Positions 1 through 5,563 of a stretch of 6,269 bases of DNA are shown piece by piece. The notes below the pieces were generated by a model. The model saw nothing but the letters and a program-made list of their open reading frames with translations, was not told where the DNA came from and did no database searches. The stretch comes from CALCHX01 sp035761165 (lineage in GTDB: Bacteria > Gemmatimonadota > Gemmatimonadetes > Gemmatimonadales > Gemmatimonadaceae): contig DASTRO010000076.1 in assembly GCA_035761165.1 (NCBI GenBank), forward strand, positions 1 to 6,269, in the 5' to 3' direction. Position numbers and translations under genes: made by a program. The first letter of the stretch is position 1, and each line of letters starts with the position of its first letter.

Positions 1-60
1 GGGATGGCCCGGGGCCAGCTGTGGATCCCGAGCCGCGCCGCCCCTCCCACCTGCTGTTCC

Positions 61-87
61 TCCGCGTGCTCCGCGCCCTCCGCGTGA
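61..87. repeat. 9-bp tandem repeat, 3 copies (TCCGCGTGC-like)
   Basis: Three adjacent 9-mers read tccgcgtgc (61-69), tccgcgccc (70-78) and tccgcgtga (79-87) on the plus strand, differing only in the last three positions. The repeat lies in non-coding DNA downstream of the aminotransferase. Similar CTCCGCGT-type microsatellites are, from memory, frequent between genes in several high-GC soil bacteria. I have not verified that here, and no function is apparent. Confidence 0.6.
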
Positions 88-288
88 GCCTGCCGTTCGC
101 TGTTCCGTCCCGGCGCACGGAGGCATGGGCGGTCGCCGATCCCACCCCCTTCCGTTCAGGTCCTGGCGCGCGGGAGCGTGGCACGGCGAGGGACGATCCG
201 ACGTATCCGCCTTCTCCGCAGCATCCGCTCCCCTCAACCGTTCGAGCCCATACCGGGCGCGACACGCCCCGACGCACACCGGAGCGAT

Positions 289-316
289 CCGCGGAATCCA
301 CGGCGCCGTTCCGCGG
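289..316 (-). terminator. Inverted repeat after the aminotransferase gene, possible terminator
   Basis: A perfect 8-bp inverted repeat (ccgcggaa at 289-296, ttccgcgg at 309-316) encloses a 12-base spacer that itself contains the palindrome cggcgccg. It lies about 65 bases past the aminotransferase stop in the direction of transcription. No U-rich tract follows it, so it lacks the full signature of an intrinsic terminator. It could stabilise the 3' end of the message or be a chance hairpin in GC-rich DNA. Confidence 0.3.
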
Positions 317-380
317 CGCGGCCGCTCCGCGTCGAACCGCGGTAAGCCGCTCCCACCGTCCCGCAGTGCCGCCGTCCCGC

Positions 381-1544
381 TCAGCTCGCGAGCACGCGCC
401 GGAACACCTCCGTCGCCGCACGCATCTCGTCCATCGTGCCGATGGAGATGCGCGTGTGCGTGCCGAGCGGCGGGAAGGGGCGGCCGACGAGGACGTCGCG
501 CGTACCGCAGGCATCCTGGAACGCCTTGGCGTCGCGGCGGATGTCGATCATCAGGAAGTTGGCCTGCGACGGGGCGACCGCGTAGCCTGCGCGCTCGAAG
601 AAGCGGCGCGTGAAGTCGCGCGCCTCGTGGTTGAGGCGCTGCTCGCGCGCCACCAGCGTGCGGTCCGTGAGCGCGGCCCGGGCGGCGGCGGCGGCGAGCA
701 CGTTGACGTCCATCGAGAGCTGGTGGCGCGCCAGCGCCTGCAGCGTCTCCTTGCGGCCGATGGCGTAGCCGATGCGCAGCCCGGCCAGCCCGTACACCTT
801 GGAGAAGGTGCGCGAGACGACGACGCGCGGGCGCTCGAGCGCGATCGGGATCGCCGTCGCGTGCGCCGGATCCTCCACGTACTCGTGGTACGCCTCGTCG
901 ATGAGGATCGTCGCCGCCGGCGCGGCGGCCTGCGTGCGGCGCACGAAGTCGGCGATGGCGCGCGCCGGGTGCAGCGTGCCGGTGGGGTTGTTCGGGTTGT
1001 TGACGAACACCAGCCCGGCGCCGCGCGCCGCCGCCGTCATCCCCGCCAGGTCGAGCCGCAGGTCGGCGTCGACGCGCACCGCGCGCACCGGCGTGCCGAT
1101 CACCGCCGCGCGCGCCGCCGGCTCCTCGAACGTCGGCGCGGCGGTGACGAGCGGGCGCGTGCGCGACGTGCAGGCGTCCACCGCCATGCGCAGCACCTCG
1201 GTGGAGCCGCAGCCGAGCAGCACGTTCTCGATGCTCACCCCGTGTGCCGCGGCAATGGCCGTGCGCAGCGCCTCCGGGGGCGCGAAGGGATAGCGCGACG
1301 CCTCGCCGAGCGCGCCCTGCAGCCCGCGCAGCGCGGCGGCGCAGGGCCCGCGCGGATTCTCGTTGCTGCTCAGCCGGATGACACCCGCCGCGAGCGCCGT
1401 CGGCTCGACCACGCCGATCCCCGCGCCGGCGCGCAGCTCGGCGGCCAGTGCCTCCCGGCCACGGGCGCCGATGAGCGGCGCGGTGAGCATGCCGGCACCA
1501 CCGAGGCCGACGGTGCGGACGAAGGAGCGGCGGGAGAGGGGCAT
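381..1544 (-). CDS. Tat-exported HisC-like PLP-dependent aminotransferase
   Basis: This 387-residue fold-type I aminotransferase most resembles histidinol-phosphate aminotransferases. Visible landmarks are SSNENP (59-64), the NNPNNPTGT block (182-190), the cofactor aspartate in LIDEAYHEY (D216), the Schiff-base lysine in SRTFSKVYGLAGLRIGY (K249), and the C-terminal RISIGT arginine (R365) that binds the substrate carboxylate in HisC. Unlike biosynthetic HisC, it opens with MPLSRRSFVRTVGLGGAG, a twin-arginine signal, and has a likely AxA cleavage region near residue 34. It should therefore be exported folded with PLP bound. The start at 1544 is chosen because it places SRRSF correctly. An in-frame ATG at 1607 would add 21 residues translated mostly from a 7-bp tandem repeat. 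No clear Shine-Dalgarno precedes the chosen start. No his genes are adjacent, so the substrate is unknown and a role in histidine synthesis is doubtful. Confidence 0.9.
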   Translation of the reverse strand: MPLSRRSFVRTVGLGGAGMLTAPLIGARGREALAAELRAGAGIGVVEPTALAAGVIRLSSNENPRGPCAAALRGLQGALGEASRYPFAPPEALRTAIAAAHGVSIENVLLGCGSTEVLRMAVDACTSRTRPLVTAAPTFEEPAARAAVIGTPVRAVRVDADLRLDLAGMTAAARGAGLVFVNNPNNPTGTLHPARAIADFVRRTQAAAPAATILIDEAYHEYVEDPAHATAIPIALERPRVVVSRTFSKVYGLAGLRIGYAIGRKETLQALARHQLSMDVNVLAAAAARAALTDRTLVAREQRLNHEARDFTRRFFERAGYAVAPSQANFLMIDIRRDAKAFQDACGTRDVLVGRPFPPLGTHTRISIGTMDEMRAATEVFRRVLAS

Positions 1545-1551
1545 GGGAGGA

Positions 1552-1579
1552 GCGATCAGCGACGAGCGATGAGCGATGA
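1552..1579. repeat. 7-bp tandem repeat (GCGATGA) x4 next to the aminotransferase start
   Basis: On the plus strand the units are gcgatca (1552-1558), gcgacga (1559-1565), gcgatga (1566-1572) and gcgatga (1573-1579). More diverged units flank them at 1545-1551 and 1580-1586. On the coding (minus) strand this places TCATCGC-type repeats directly before the ATG at 1544, where a ribosome binding site would be expected. Translated in frame they give the odd leader SPLIAHRSSLIA, which argues that the longer start at 1607 is wrong. Confidence 0.7.
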
Positions 1580-1642
1580 GGGGTGAACGGCCTACGGTGC
1601 GCCACACGGGTCGTTCGCGCCAGAGGAGGCGCCGGCGGCCGC

Positions 1643-1666
1643 GCGCGCGCGCCCGAGCGCGCGCGC
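1643..1666 (-). terminator. (GC)5 / (GC)5 stem-loop after the secreted-protein gene
   Basis: Two perfect 10-base gcgcgcgcgc arms (1643-1652 and 1657-1666) are separated by only four bases (ccga on the plus strand, TCGG in the transcript). The hairpin begins 8 bases past the stop of the 1675-2406 gene, a natural place for a terminator or an RNA-stabilising structure. There is no U tract after it, so termination is inferred from position only. The alternating GC could also favour Z-DNA or slipped pairing. Confidence 0.4.
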
Positions 1667-1674
1667 AGCGCGCC

Positions 1675-2406
1675 CTACCGGATCACCCGCCGCACGCCGA
1701 GACCGGCCAGCGCGTGCAGCGCGACGTTGGGCACCAGGATGGTGCCGCCGGCGTCGCCGAGCGGGACGCGCGCCAGCGACGCCGTGAGCTTGGCTTCGGG
1801 CACCGCGTAGAGCGTCGTGCGCCCCCGCCCGAGCGCGTAGGCGCGCCCCACGGCCAGCTGCGCCGTGATGCCGGCGAGGTGATAGCCGCCGCCCAGAAAG
1901 GTGCGGCGCGTGCCGCCCACGCGCTGGCTGGCGATCCGCCCCTCCGCGTGCGCCACGACGATCCCGATGCCCACGCGGACGCTCAGGCGCCCCGCCGGTC
2001 GCACCGCGTTCGCGGTGAGCAGGTTGTAGCCGTGCGTCACCTCGAAGTGCTCCACCGGCGGGCGGGCGTCCTCGAGATAGAGCTTGTGATGCACGAGCTC
2101 CCCCTCCACGCCGGTGGCGGCGCCGCGGGCCGAGAGTGGGCCGCCGCCGAGGCGGTAGGCGTAGTACGGCGCGTCGGCCAGCGGGCGGGTGGCGTAGTGC
2201 GCGCGGATGCGCAGCGGCGCCTCGCCCGGCAGCCGGACGACGAGCGGCGTCGGCAGGCTCCACGCGGTGCCGACGAGGAGCTCGGCGTGGAGCTCGTGGG
2301 ATTGCTCCTGCGCGGCGGCGGGGGCGGCGGGGGCGGCGGCGACGGCGAGCGTCGCGACGACGAGGTGGACGAGGCGGGGCGACATCGGGGTTCGACCGGT
2401 GGCCAT
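1675..2406 (-). CDS. Secreted protein of unknown function, possible small outer-membrane beta-barrel
   Basis: I do not recognise this 243-residue protein. It starts with a classical Sec signal: a short basic n-region, a hydrophobic stretch at about 13-25, an Ala/Pro-rich tail and probable cleavage at A32-Q33. The mature part is full of short stretches alternating polar and apolar residues (for example LSVRVGIGIVVAHAEGRIA, 141-159, and TAQLAVGRAYALG, 181-193), with Gly and Tyr. This pattern suits beta strands or a small barrel, but the last residue is Arg rather than the aromatic usual for barrel proteins. A central segment, ELVHHKLYLED (103-113) to HFEVTHGYNLL (120-130), has four His and looks like the most constrained part. 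The ATG at 2406 is preceded by GGAG with a four-base spacer; the ATG at 2385 is an alternative start that still leaves a good signal peptide. It follows the sensor-cyclase gene by 129 bp. Confidence 0.75.
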   Translation of the reverse strand: MATGRTPMSPRLVHLVVATLAVAAAPAAPAAAQEQSHELHAELLVGTAWSLPTPLVVRLPGEAPLRIRAHYATRPLADAPYYAYRLGGGPLSARGAATGVEGELVHHKLYLEDARPPVEHFEVTHGYNLLTANAVRPAGRLSVRVGIGIVVAHAEGRIASQRVGGTRRTFLGGGYHLAGITAQLAVGRAYALGRGRTTLYAVPEAKLTASLARVPLGDAGGTILVPNVALHALAGLGVRRVIR

Positions 2407-2416
2407 CCTGCTCCGT
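2402..2416 (-). promoter_or_regulatory. Ribosome binding site supporting the start at 2406
   Basis: Read on the minus strand, GGAG followed by CAGG precedes the ATG at 2406. This is the only reasonable Shine-Dalgarno seen before any of the three starts whose upstream sequence is visible. It favours 2406 over the internal ATG at 2385, although the AGG just before 2406 could also serve the internal start at a long spacing. Confidence 0.4.
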
Positions 2417-2451
2417 GTCCGGCCGCGTGCTGCCCTGCAAGCCCGATGCGA

Positions 2452-2472
2452 CCCGGGCGGGCGCCCCCCGGG
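2452..2472 (-). terminator. GC hairpin downstream of the sensor-cyclase gene
   Basis: The arms cccggg (2452-2457) and cccggg (2467-2472) pair over six bases, and two more G-C pairs form inside after one mismatch. The hairpin lies about 64 bases past the cyclase stop, just beyond a 14-bp tandem repeat. No U tract is present. It may slow or stop transcription between the cyclase and the secreted-protein gene, but in DNA this GC-rich a chance hairpin is also likely. Confidence 0.25.
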
Positions 2473-2510
2473 AGCCCCGCGCCGGGAGCCTCGCGCCGGG
2501 AGCCTCGCGC
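2469..2510. repeat. 14-bp tandem repeat, 3 copies
   Basis: Three head-to-tail 14-mers, 2469-2482, 2483-2496 and 2497-2510, share cgggagcctcgcgc; the first copy has one C in place of T. They lie in the gap between the sensor-cyclase stop (2536) and the secreted-protein start (2406). The near identity suggests recent slippage or duplication. Nothing shows a binding-site role. Confidence 0.75.
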
Positions 2511-2535
2511 CGCGCGCCTGCCGTTCCCGCTCCCC

Positions 2536-5466
2536 CTACGCCCGCACCGCCGCCTTCACGCGCTTCTGCGCGTACATCTGCCGGTCCGCCGCGTCGAGCA
2601 GCGCCTCGATCCCCTGCGGCCGCTCCGGGTCGAAGCGGCTGTAGCCCACGCTGAGGGCGAGCTGGTAGCGCCGCCCCGCCGTCGCGTTGTGCAGCTCGAT
2701 CGCCTGCTGCAGCCGCGCGAGCGCCACCCCCACCTCCGCCGCTCCCTCCGCGCTCTCCGTCCCCGCCGTGCTCTCCGCGCCGTCGCCGTCCGGCACGAGC
2801 AGCGCGAACTCGTCGCCGCCCAGCCGCGCCAGCACGTCGGAGCCGCGGAAGGTGGCGCGCAGCAGCTCGGCGGCGTCCATCAGCGCGCGGTCCCCCTGCT
2901 GGTGCCCGAACGCGTCGTTGATCGCCTTCATCCCGTCCATGTCGGCGAAGACGAGGGTGAAGCCGCGCCGCTGGCGCTCCGCCGTCCGCATCTCCTGCTC
3001 GGCCAGCGCGAACAGCCCGCGCCGGTTGTAGAGCCCCGTCAGCTCGTCGCGCAGCGACATGGCGCGCAGCGTCTCCTCGCGCACGGCGCGCGAGACGGCG
3101 CGCACGCGCAGCCGGTGCGCCGCCAGCGCCAGCGCGCCGAGCGCCGCCAGCACCAGCACGACGAACCACCACGTCTGCCAGACGTGGGGGCGGAGGCGCA
3201 CCGGCACCGTCGCCGCCGCGTCGCTCCAGACACCGTCCTCGTTGCGCGCCTGCACGCGGAAGTGGTAGCGCCCCGGCGACAGGTGCGTGTAGACGGCGTG
3301 CCGCTGCGTGCCGCCGTCCACCCAGTCCTGGTCGAAGCCGTCCAGCCGGTAGCGGAAGCGCAGCTGCGTCGGCGCCACGAAGCTGGGCGCGGTGAACTGG
3401 AACTCCAGCTTGCGCGTGCCCGGCGGCAGGTCCAGCGCCTCGCTCCCCTCCACCGGCACGCCGTCCACCACCACCCGCTCCACGTGCGTCGGCGGCGGGA
3501 GGGTGTTCGGCCGGACGCGACGCGGGTCGATGAGCGCCAGCCCCTGCGGCGTGGGGAAGCGGAGCACGCCGTCGGGCCCATGCCAGGCGCGGGCGATGGA
3601 CGACGCCTCGCGCGCCGCCAGCCCGTCGTCGCTCCCGAACTCCTTCACCGTCACCGTCCGCCGCACCCCGGCCGCCACCTCGTCCAGCTCGGTCAGCCAC
3701 ACCCGCCCGATCCCCCACGGGCCGGTGAGCCAGAGCGCGCCGGCGCCGTCGTCGATCGCCTGGAAGATGGCGTTCCCGGGGAGCCCGTCGCGCGTCGTGA
3801 AGAGCCGCACCCGGCCGTCGCGCAGCCGCGCCAGCCCGCGCGCCGAGCCCACCCAGAGCGTGCCGTCGGCGCTCTCGCTCATGCGGAAGACCGGCTGACG
3901 GGCGAGCTCGTGCGGCCCCGGCGCGAAGCCGTTCGCGGTGCGGCGGAAGAGCCCCGCCGACTGCGTCCCCACCCAGAGCGTCCCGGCGCGATCCTCGAAG
4001 ACGGAGAGGATGTACGGATCGGGGAGCCCCTCGGGCCGGCCGTAGCGCCGGAAGTGGCCGTCGCGCAGCTCGGTGAGGCCGTTGAAGGTGCCGATCCAGA
4101 GCGCGCCGGTGTGGTCCTCGAACAGCGCACGCGCCCGGTCGTCGCTCAGCCCGTCGCGCGCCGTGAAGGTGGTGGCGCGCCCGTCGCGCAGGCGCGTCAG
4201 CCCGCCGTTGGTGGCCACCCAGACGGCGCCCGTGCGGTCGCGCAGGATGTCGCGGGCGATGTCGTCGGGCAGCGCGCCGCTGGCCCGCGTGTACGTCGTG
4301 GTGCCGCCCGGCGTGCGGTGGACGACGCCCCCCAGCGTGGCGATCCACACCCCGCCCGCGCCGTCGCCGTCCACCGCCGAGACCAGCTCGTGCGGGAGGC
4401 CGTCGGCCACGCCGAGCGTGCGCACGCTGGCCGGGCGCAGCCGGAAGAGCCCACCCTGCCGCGCCCCGATCCAGAGATTCCCCTCGGCGTCCACGTGCAG
4501 CGCCTCGGCCTGCGGGATGCCGCGGCCGTCGCGCTGGCGCACCGGCACCGCGCTGGCGCCGGCCAGGCGGAAGAGCCCGTTGTCGGCCGCCAGCCAGAGC
4601 GTGCCGTCACGACCGCGCAGCATGTCGTTCACGCGCTGCGGCGCCGCCGCCCCGTCGGCCGCGACGCGCGTCGCCACGCCGTCCTGCAGGCGCGTCAGCC
4701 CGGCCCCGTAGGCGCCCACCCAGAGCGCGCCCGCGCTGTCGGCGTGGAGCGACGAGATGCGGTCGTCGGCCAGCCCGTCGCGCGTCGTCAGCCGCGTGTA
4801 GCGGCCGTCACGGTAGCGCAGCAGCCCACTGGCCACGGTGCCGATCCAGAGCGTGCCGTCACGGTCCCGGGCCAGCGCGGTGACCGACGGCTCGTCCATG
4901 CCGACCGGCGGCGGGAGCGGCTCGATGCGACCGCCGACGATGCGCGAGACGCCGGTCCGCGAGCCCACCCAGAGCACGCCGTCGTGGTCGAGCATGAGGG
5001 CGGTGATGCGGTCGCTCTTCAGCCCGTCGCGCGTGGTGTGGACGCGCCAGCGGCGCCCGTCGAAGCTGACCATGCCGCCACTCTCGCTGGCCGCCCAGAG
5101 CGTCCCCGCCGGGTCGGCGGCGACCGCCCAGAAGCTGGCGCGGTCCAGCCCCGGGATGTCGCTCTCGGTGAAGGTGCGGAAGGTGACGCCGTCGAAGCGC
5201 ACCAGCCCCTGGTACGAGGCCAGCCAGAGATAGCCGTCGCGCGTCTGCGCGATGCCGAGGACGTTGTTGGCGGGCAGCCCCTGCTCGGTGTTCCAGGCGG
5301 CGATGGCCGGCCGGTCGGGCTGCGCGACCAGGGGGGTCGGCAGGAGGAGGACGGGCGCGACGACGGCGGCGACGGCGGCGGCAACGGCAACGACCGAACG
5401 CAGCCGGCGCGTCGGACGGACGACGGAATCGCCCGGGCGCGGCGGGAGCGGGAGTGCACGACTCAT
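2536..5466 (-). CDS. Periplasmic two-propeller sensor diguanylate cyclase (reg_prop, Y_Y_Y, TM, GGDEF)
   Basis: This 976-residue inner-membrane protein should sense a periplasmic signal and make c-di-GMP in the cytoplasm. Domain order: a signal peptide with a long n-region, hydrophobic at about 24-45 and ending LVAQ (46-49); propeller repeats with Leu/Val-Trp at 80, 123, 165, 206, 248, 290, 331, 373, 415, 456, 497, 537 and 578; a probable degenerate 14th repeat near 631-645; a Y_Y_Y domain at about 688-757 (Y706, Y726, Y734); one membrane helix at about 764-783; a short helical linker; and GGDEF from DELTGLYNRR (807-816). The catalytic site looks intact: ADMDGMKAIND (841-851), GHQQGD (854-859) and GGDEF (883-887). 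RGSD (874-877) is a canonical I-site five residues before GGDEF, so product inhibition is expected. A 20-residue Ala/Glu/Gly-rich insert follows the active-site strand. No clear ribosome site precedes the ATG. The ligand is unknown. Confidence 0.95.
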   Translation of the reverse strand: MSRALPLPPRPGDSVVRPTRRLRSVVAVAAAVAAVVAPVLLLPTPLVAQPDRPAIAAWNTEQGLPANNVLGIAQTRDGYLWLASYQGLVRFDGVTFRTFTESDIPGLDRASFWAVAADPAGTLWAASESGGMVSFDGRRWRVHTTRDGLKSDRITALMLDHDGVLWVGSRTGVSRIVGGRIEPLPPPVGMDEPSVTALARDRDGTLWIGTVASGLLRYRDGRYTRLTTRDGLADDRISSLHADSAGALWVGAYGAGLTRLQDGVATRVAADGAAAPQRVNDMLRGRDGTLWLAADNGLFRLAGASAVPVRQRDGRGIPQAEALHVDAEGNLWIGARQGGLFRLRPASVRTLGVADGLPHELVSAVDGDGAGGVWIATLGGVVHRTPGGTTTYTRASGALPDDIARDILRDRTGAVWVATNGGLTRLRDGRATTFTARDGLSDDRARALFEDHTGALWIGTFNGLTELRDGHFRRYGRPEGLPDPYILSVFEDRAGTLWVGTQSAGLFRRTANGFAPGPHELARQPVFRMSESADGTLWVGSARGLARLRDGRVRLFTTRDGLPGNAIFQAIDDGAGALWLTGPWGIGRVWLTELDEVAAGVRRTVTVKEFGSDDGLAAREASSIARAWHGPDGVLRFPTPQGLALIDPRRVRPNTLPPPTHVERVVVDGVPVEGSEALDLPPGTRKLEFQFTAPSFVAPTQLRFRYRLDGFDQDWVDGGTQRHAVYTHLSPGRYHFRVQARNEDGVWSDAAATVPVRLRPHVWQTWWFVVLVLAALGALALAAHRLRVRAVSRAVREETLRAMSLRDELTGLYNRRGLFALAEQEMRTAERQRRGFTLVFADMDGMKAINDAFGHQQGDRALMDAAELLRATFRGSDVLARLGGDEFALLVPDGDGAESTAGTESAEGAAEVGVALARLQQAIELHNATAGRRYQLALSVGYSRFDPERPQGIEALLDAADRQMYAQKRVKAAVRA
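3667..5319 (-). repeat. Coding repeat array: 13-14 propeller motifs, period about 125 bp
   Basis: Within the sensor gene, residues 50-600 repeat every 40-43 residues around D-x-x-G-x-L-W-[IV]-[GA]-[ST]. Between blades there is often a GLP or DGL turn, such as TTRDGL at 144-149, 227-232 and 557-562. At the DNA level this shows as recurring cacccagagcg-like blocks on the plus strand. Thirteen clear repeats plus a diverged 14th would fit two seven-bladed beta-propellers, the arrangement known for the periplasmic part of Bacteroides hybrid two-component sensors. Confidence 0.85.
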
Positions 5467-5563
5467 GACGGGACGTCGGTCGGGAGACGGACGGAAGGGC
5501 GGAGCCCAAGGTAATGCGCCCGGCCCGATCGCGCCGTACCGAACCGTGGCCGCCGCCTCGGCG
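5467..5563. other. 97-bp gap upstream of the sensor-cyclase gene
   Basis: This gap separates the phosphatase stop from the cyclase start. The only AT-leaning stretch is CATTACCTT on the minus strand (5516-5508), about 42 bases before the ATG. It could hold a weak -10 element, but no matching -35 hexamer lies at a standard distance, so I do not call a promoter. The sequence just before the ATG is pyrimidine-rich and shows no Shine-Dalgarno. No strong hairpin with a U tract follows the phosphatase stop. Confidence 0.4.

Larger units (their letters stand above)
1..380. other. Non-coding left flank, no supportable gene
   Basis: This stretch lies downstream of the aminotransferase stop and runs to the window edge. 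Open frames on the plus strand cross it, but their translations are rich in Arg, Pro and Ser, show no recognisable domain, and run straight into the aminotransferase gene on the opposite strand. I therefore treat them as GC-driven shadows. The stretch contains a 9-bp tandem repeat (61-87) and an inverted repeat (289-316), listed separately. The first few tens of bases could belong to a neighbouring gene outside the window, but nothing identifies one. I see no tRNA and no convincing promoter. Confidence 0.6.

Noticed and set aside
381..1544. Naming the aminotransferase hisC, in histidine biosynthesis
   Set aside because: It has the family fold and motifs, but it carries an export signal and has no his neighbours, so the name would overstate what is known.
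21..1586. A 521-codon plus-strand open frame, and a 162-codon one starting at 125
   Set aside because: Both run antisense through the aminotransferase, whose catalytic motifs are intact on the minus strand. The translations are Arg-rich low-complexity sequence.
1545..1607. The longer aminotransferase start at 1607, adding 21 residues
   Set aside because: The extra residues come mostly from a 7-bp tandem repeat and would bury the twin-arginine motif away from the N-terminus. The start at 1544 gives a standard Tat signal.
1592..4348. A 918-codon open frame on the minus strand overlapping the sensor gene in another frame
   Set aside because: It is an Arg/Ala/Gly-rich frame-shadow of the real sensor and secreted-protein genes and crosses both plus their intergenic gap. 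It has no recognisable motif.
1576..5514. A 1312-codon open frame on the plus strand opposite the sensor-cyclase and secreted-protein genes
   Set aside because: Its translation is dominated by Arg, Ala, His, Pro and Val with no domain. The opposite strand encodes clear propeller, Y_Y_Y and GGDEF motifs over the same bases. Very high GC and the repeated coding pattern remove antisense stop codons.
5508..5543. A sigma-70-like promoter before the sensor-cyclase gene (TTCGGT ... TACCTT on the minus strand)
   Set aside because: The spacing between the two candidate hexamers is about 24 bases and both match poorly, so it is not better than chance.
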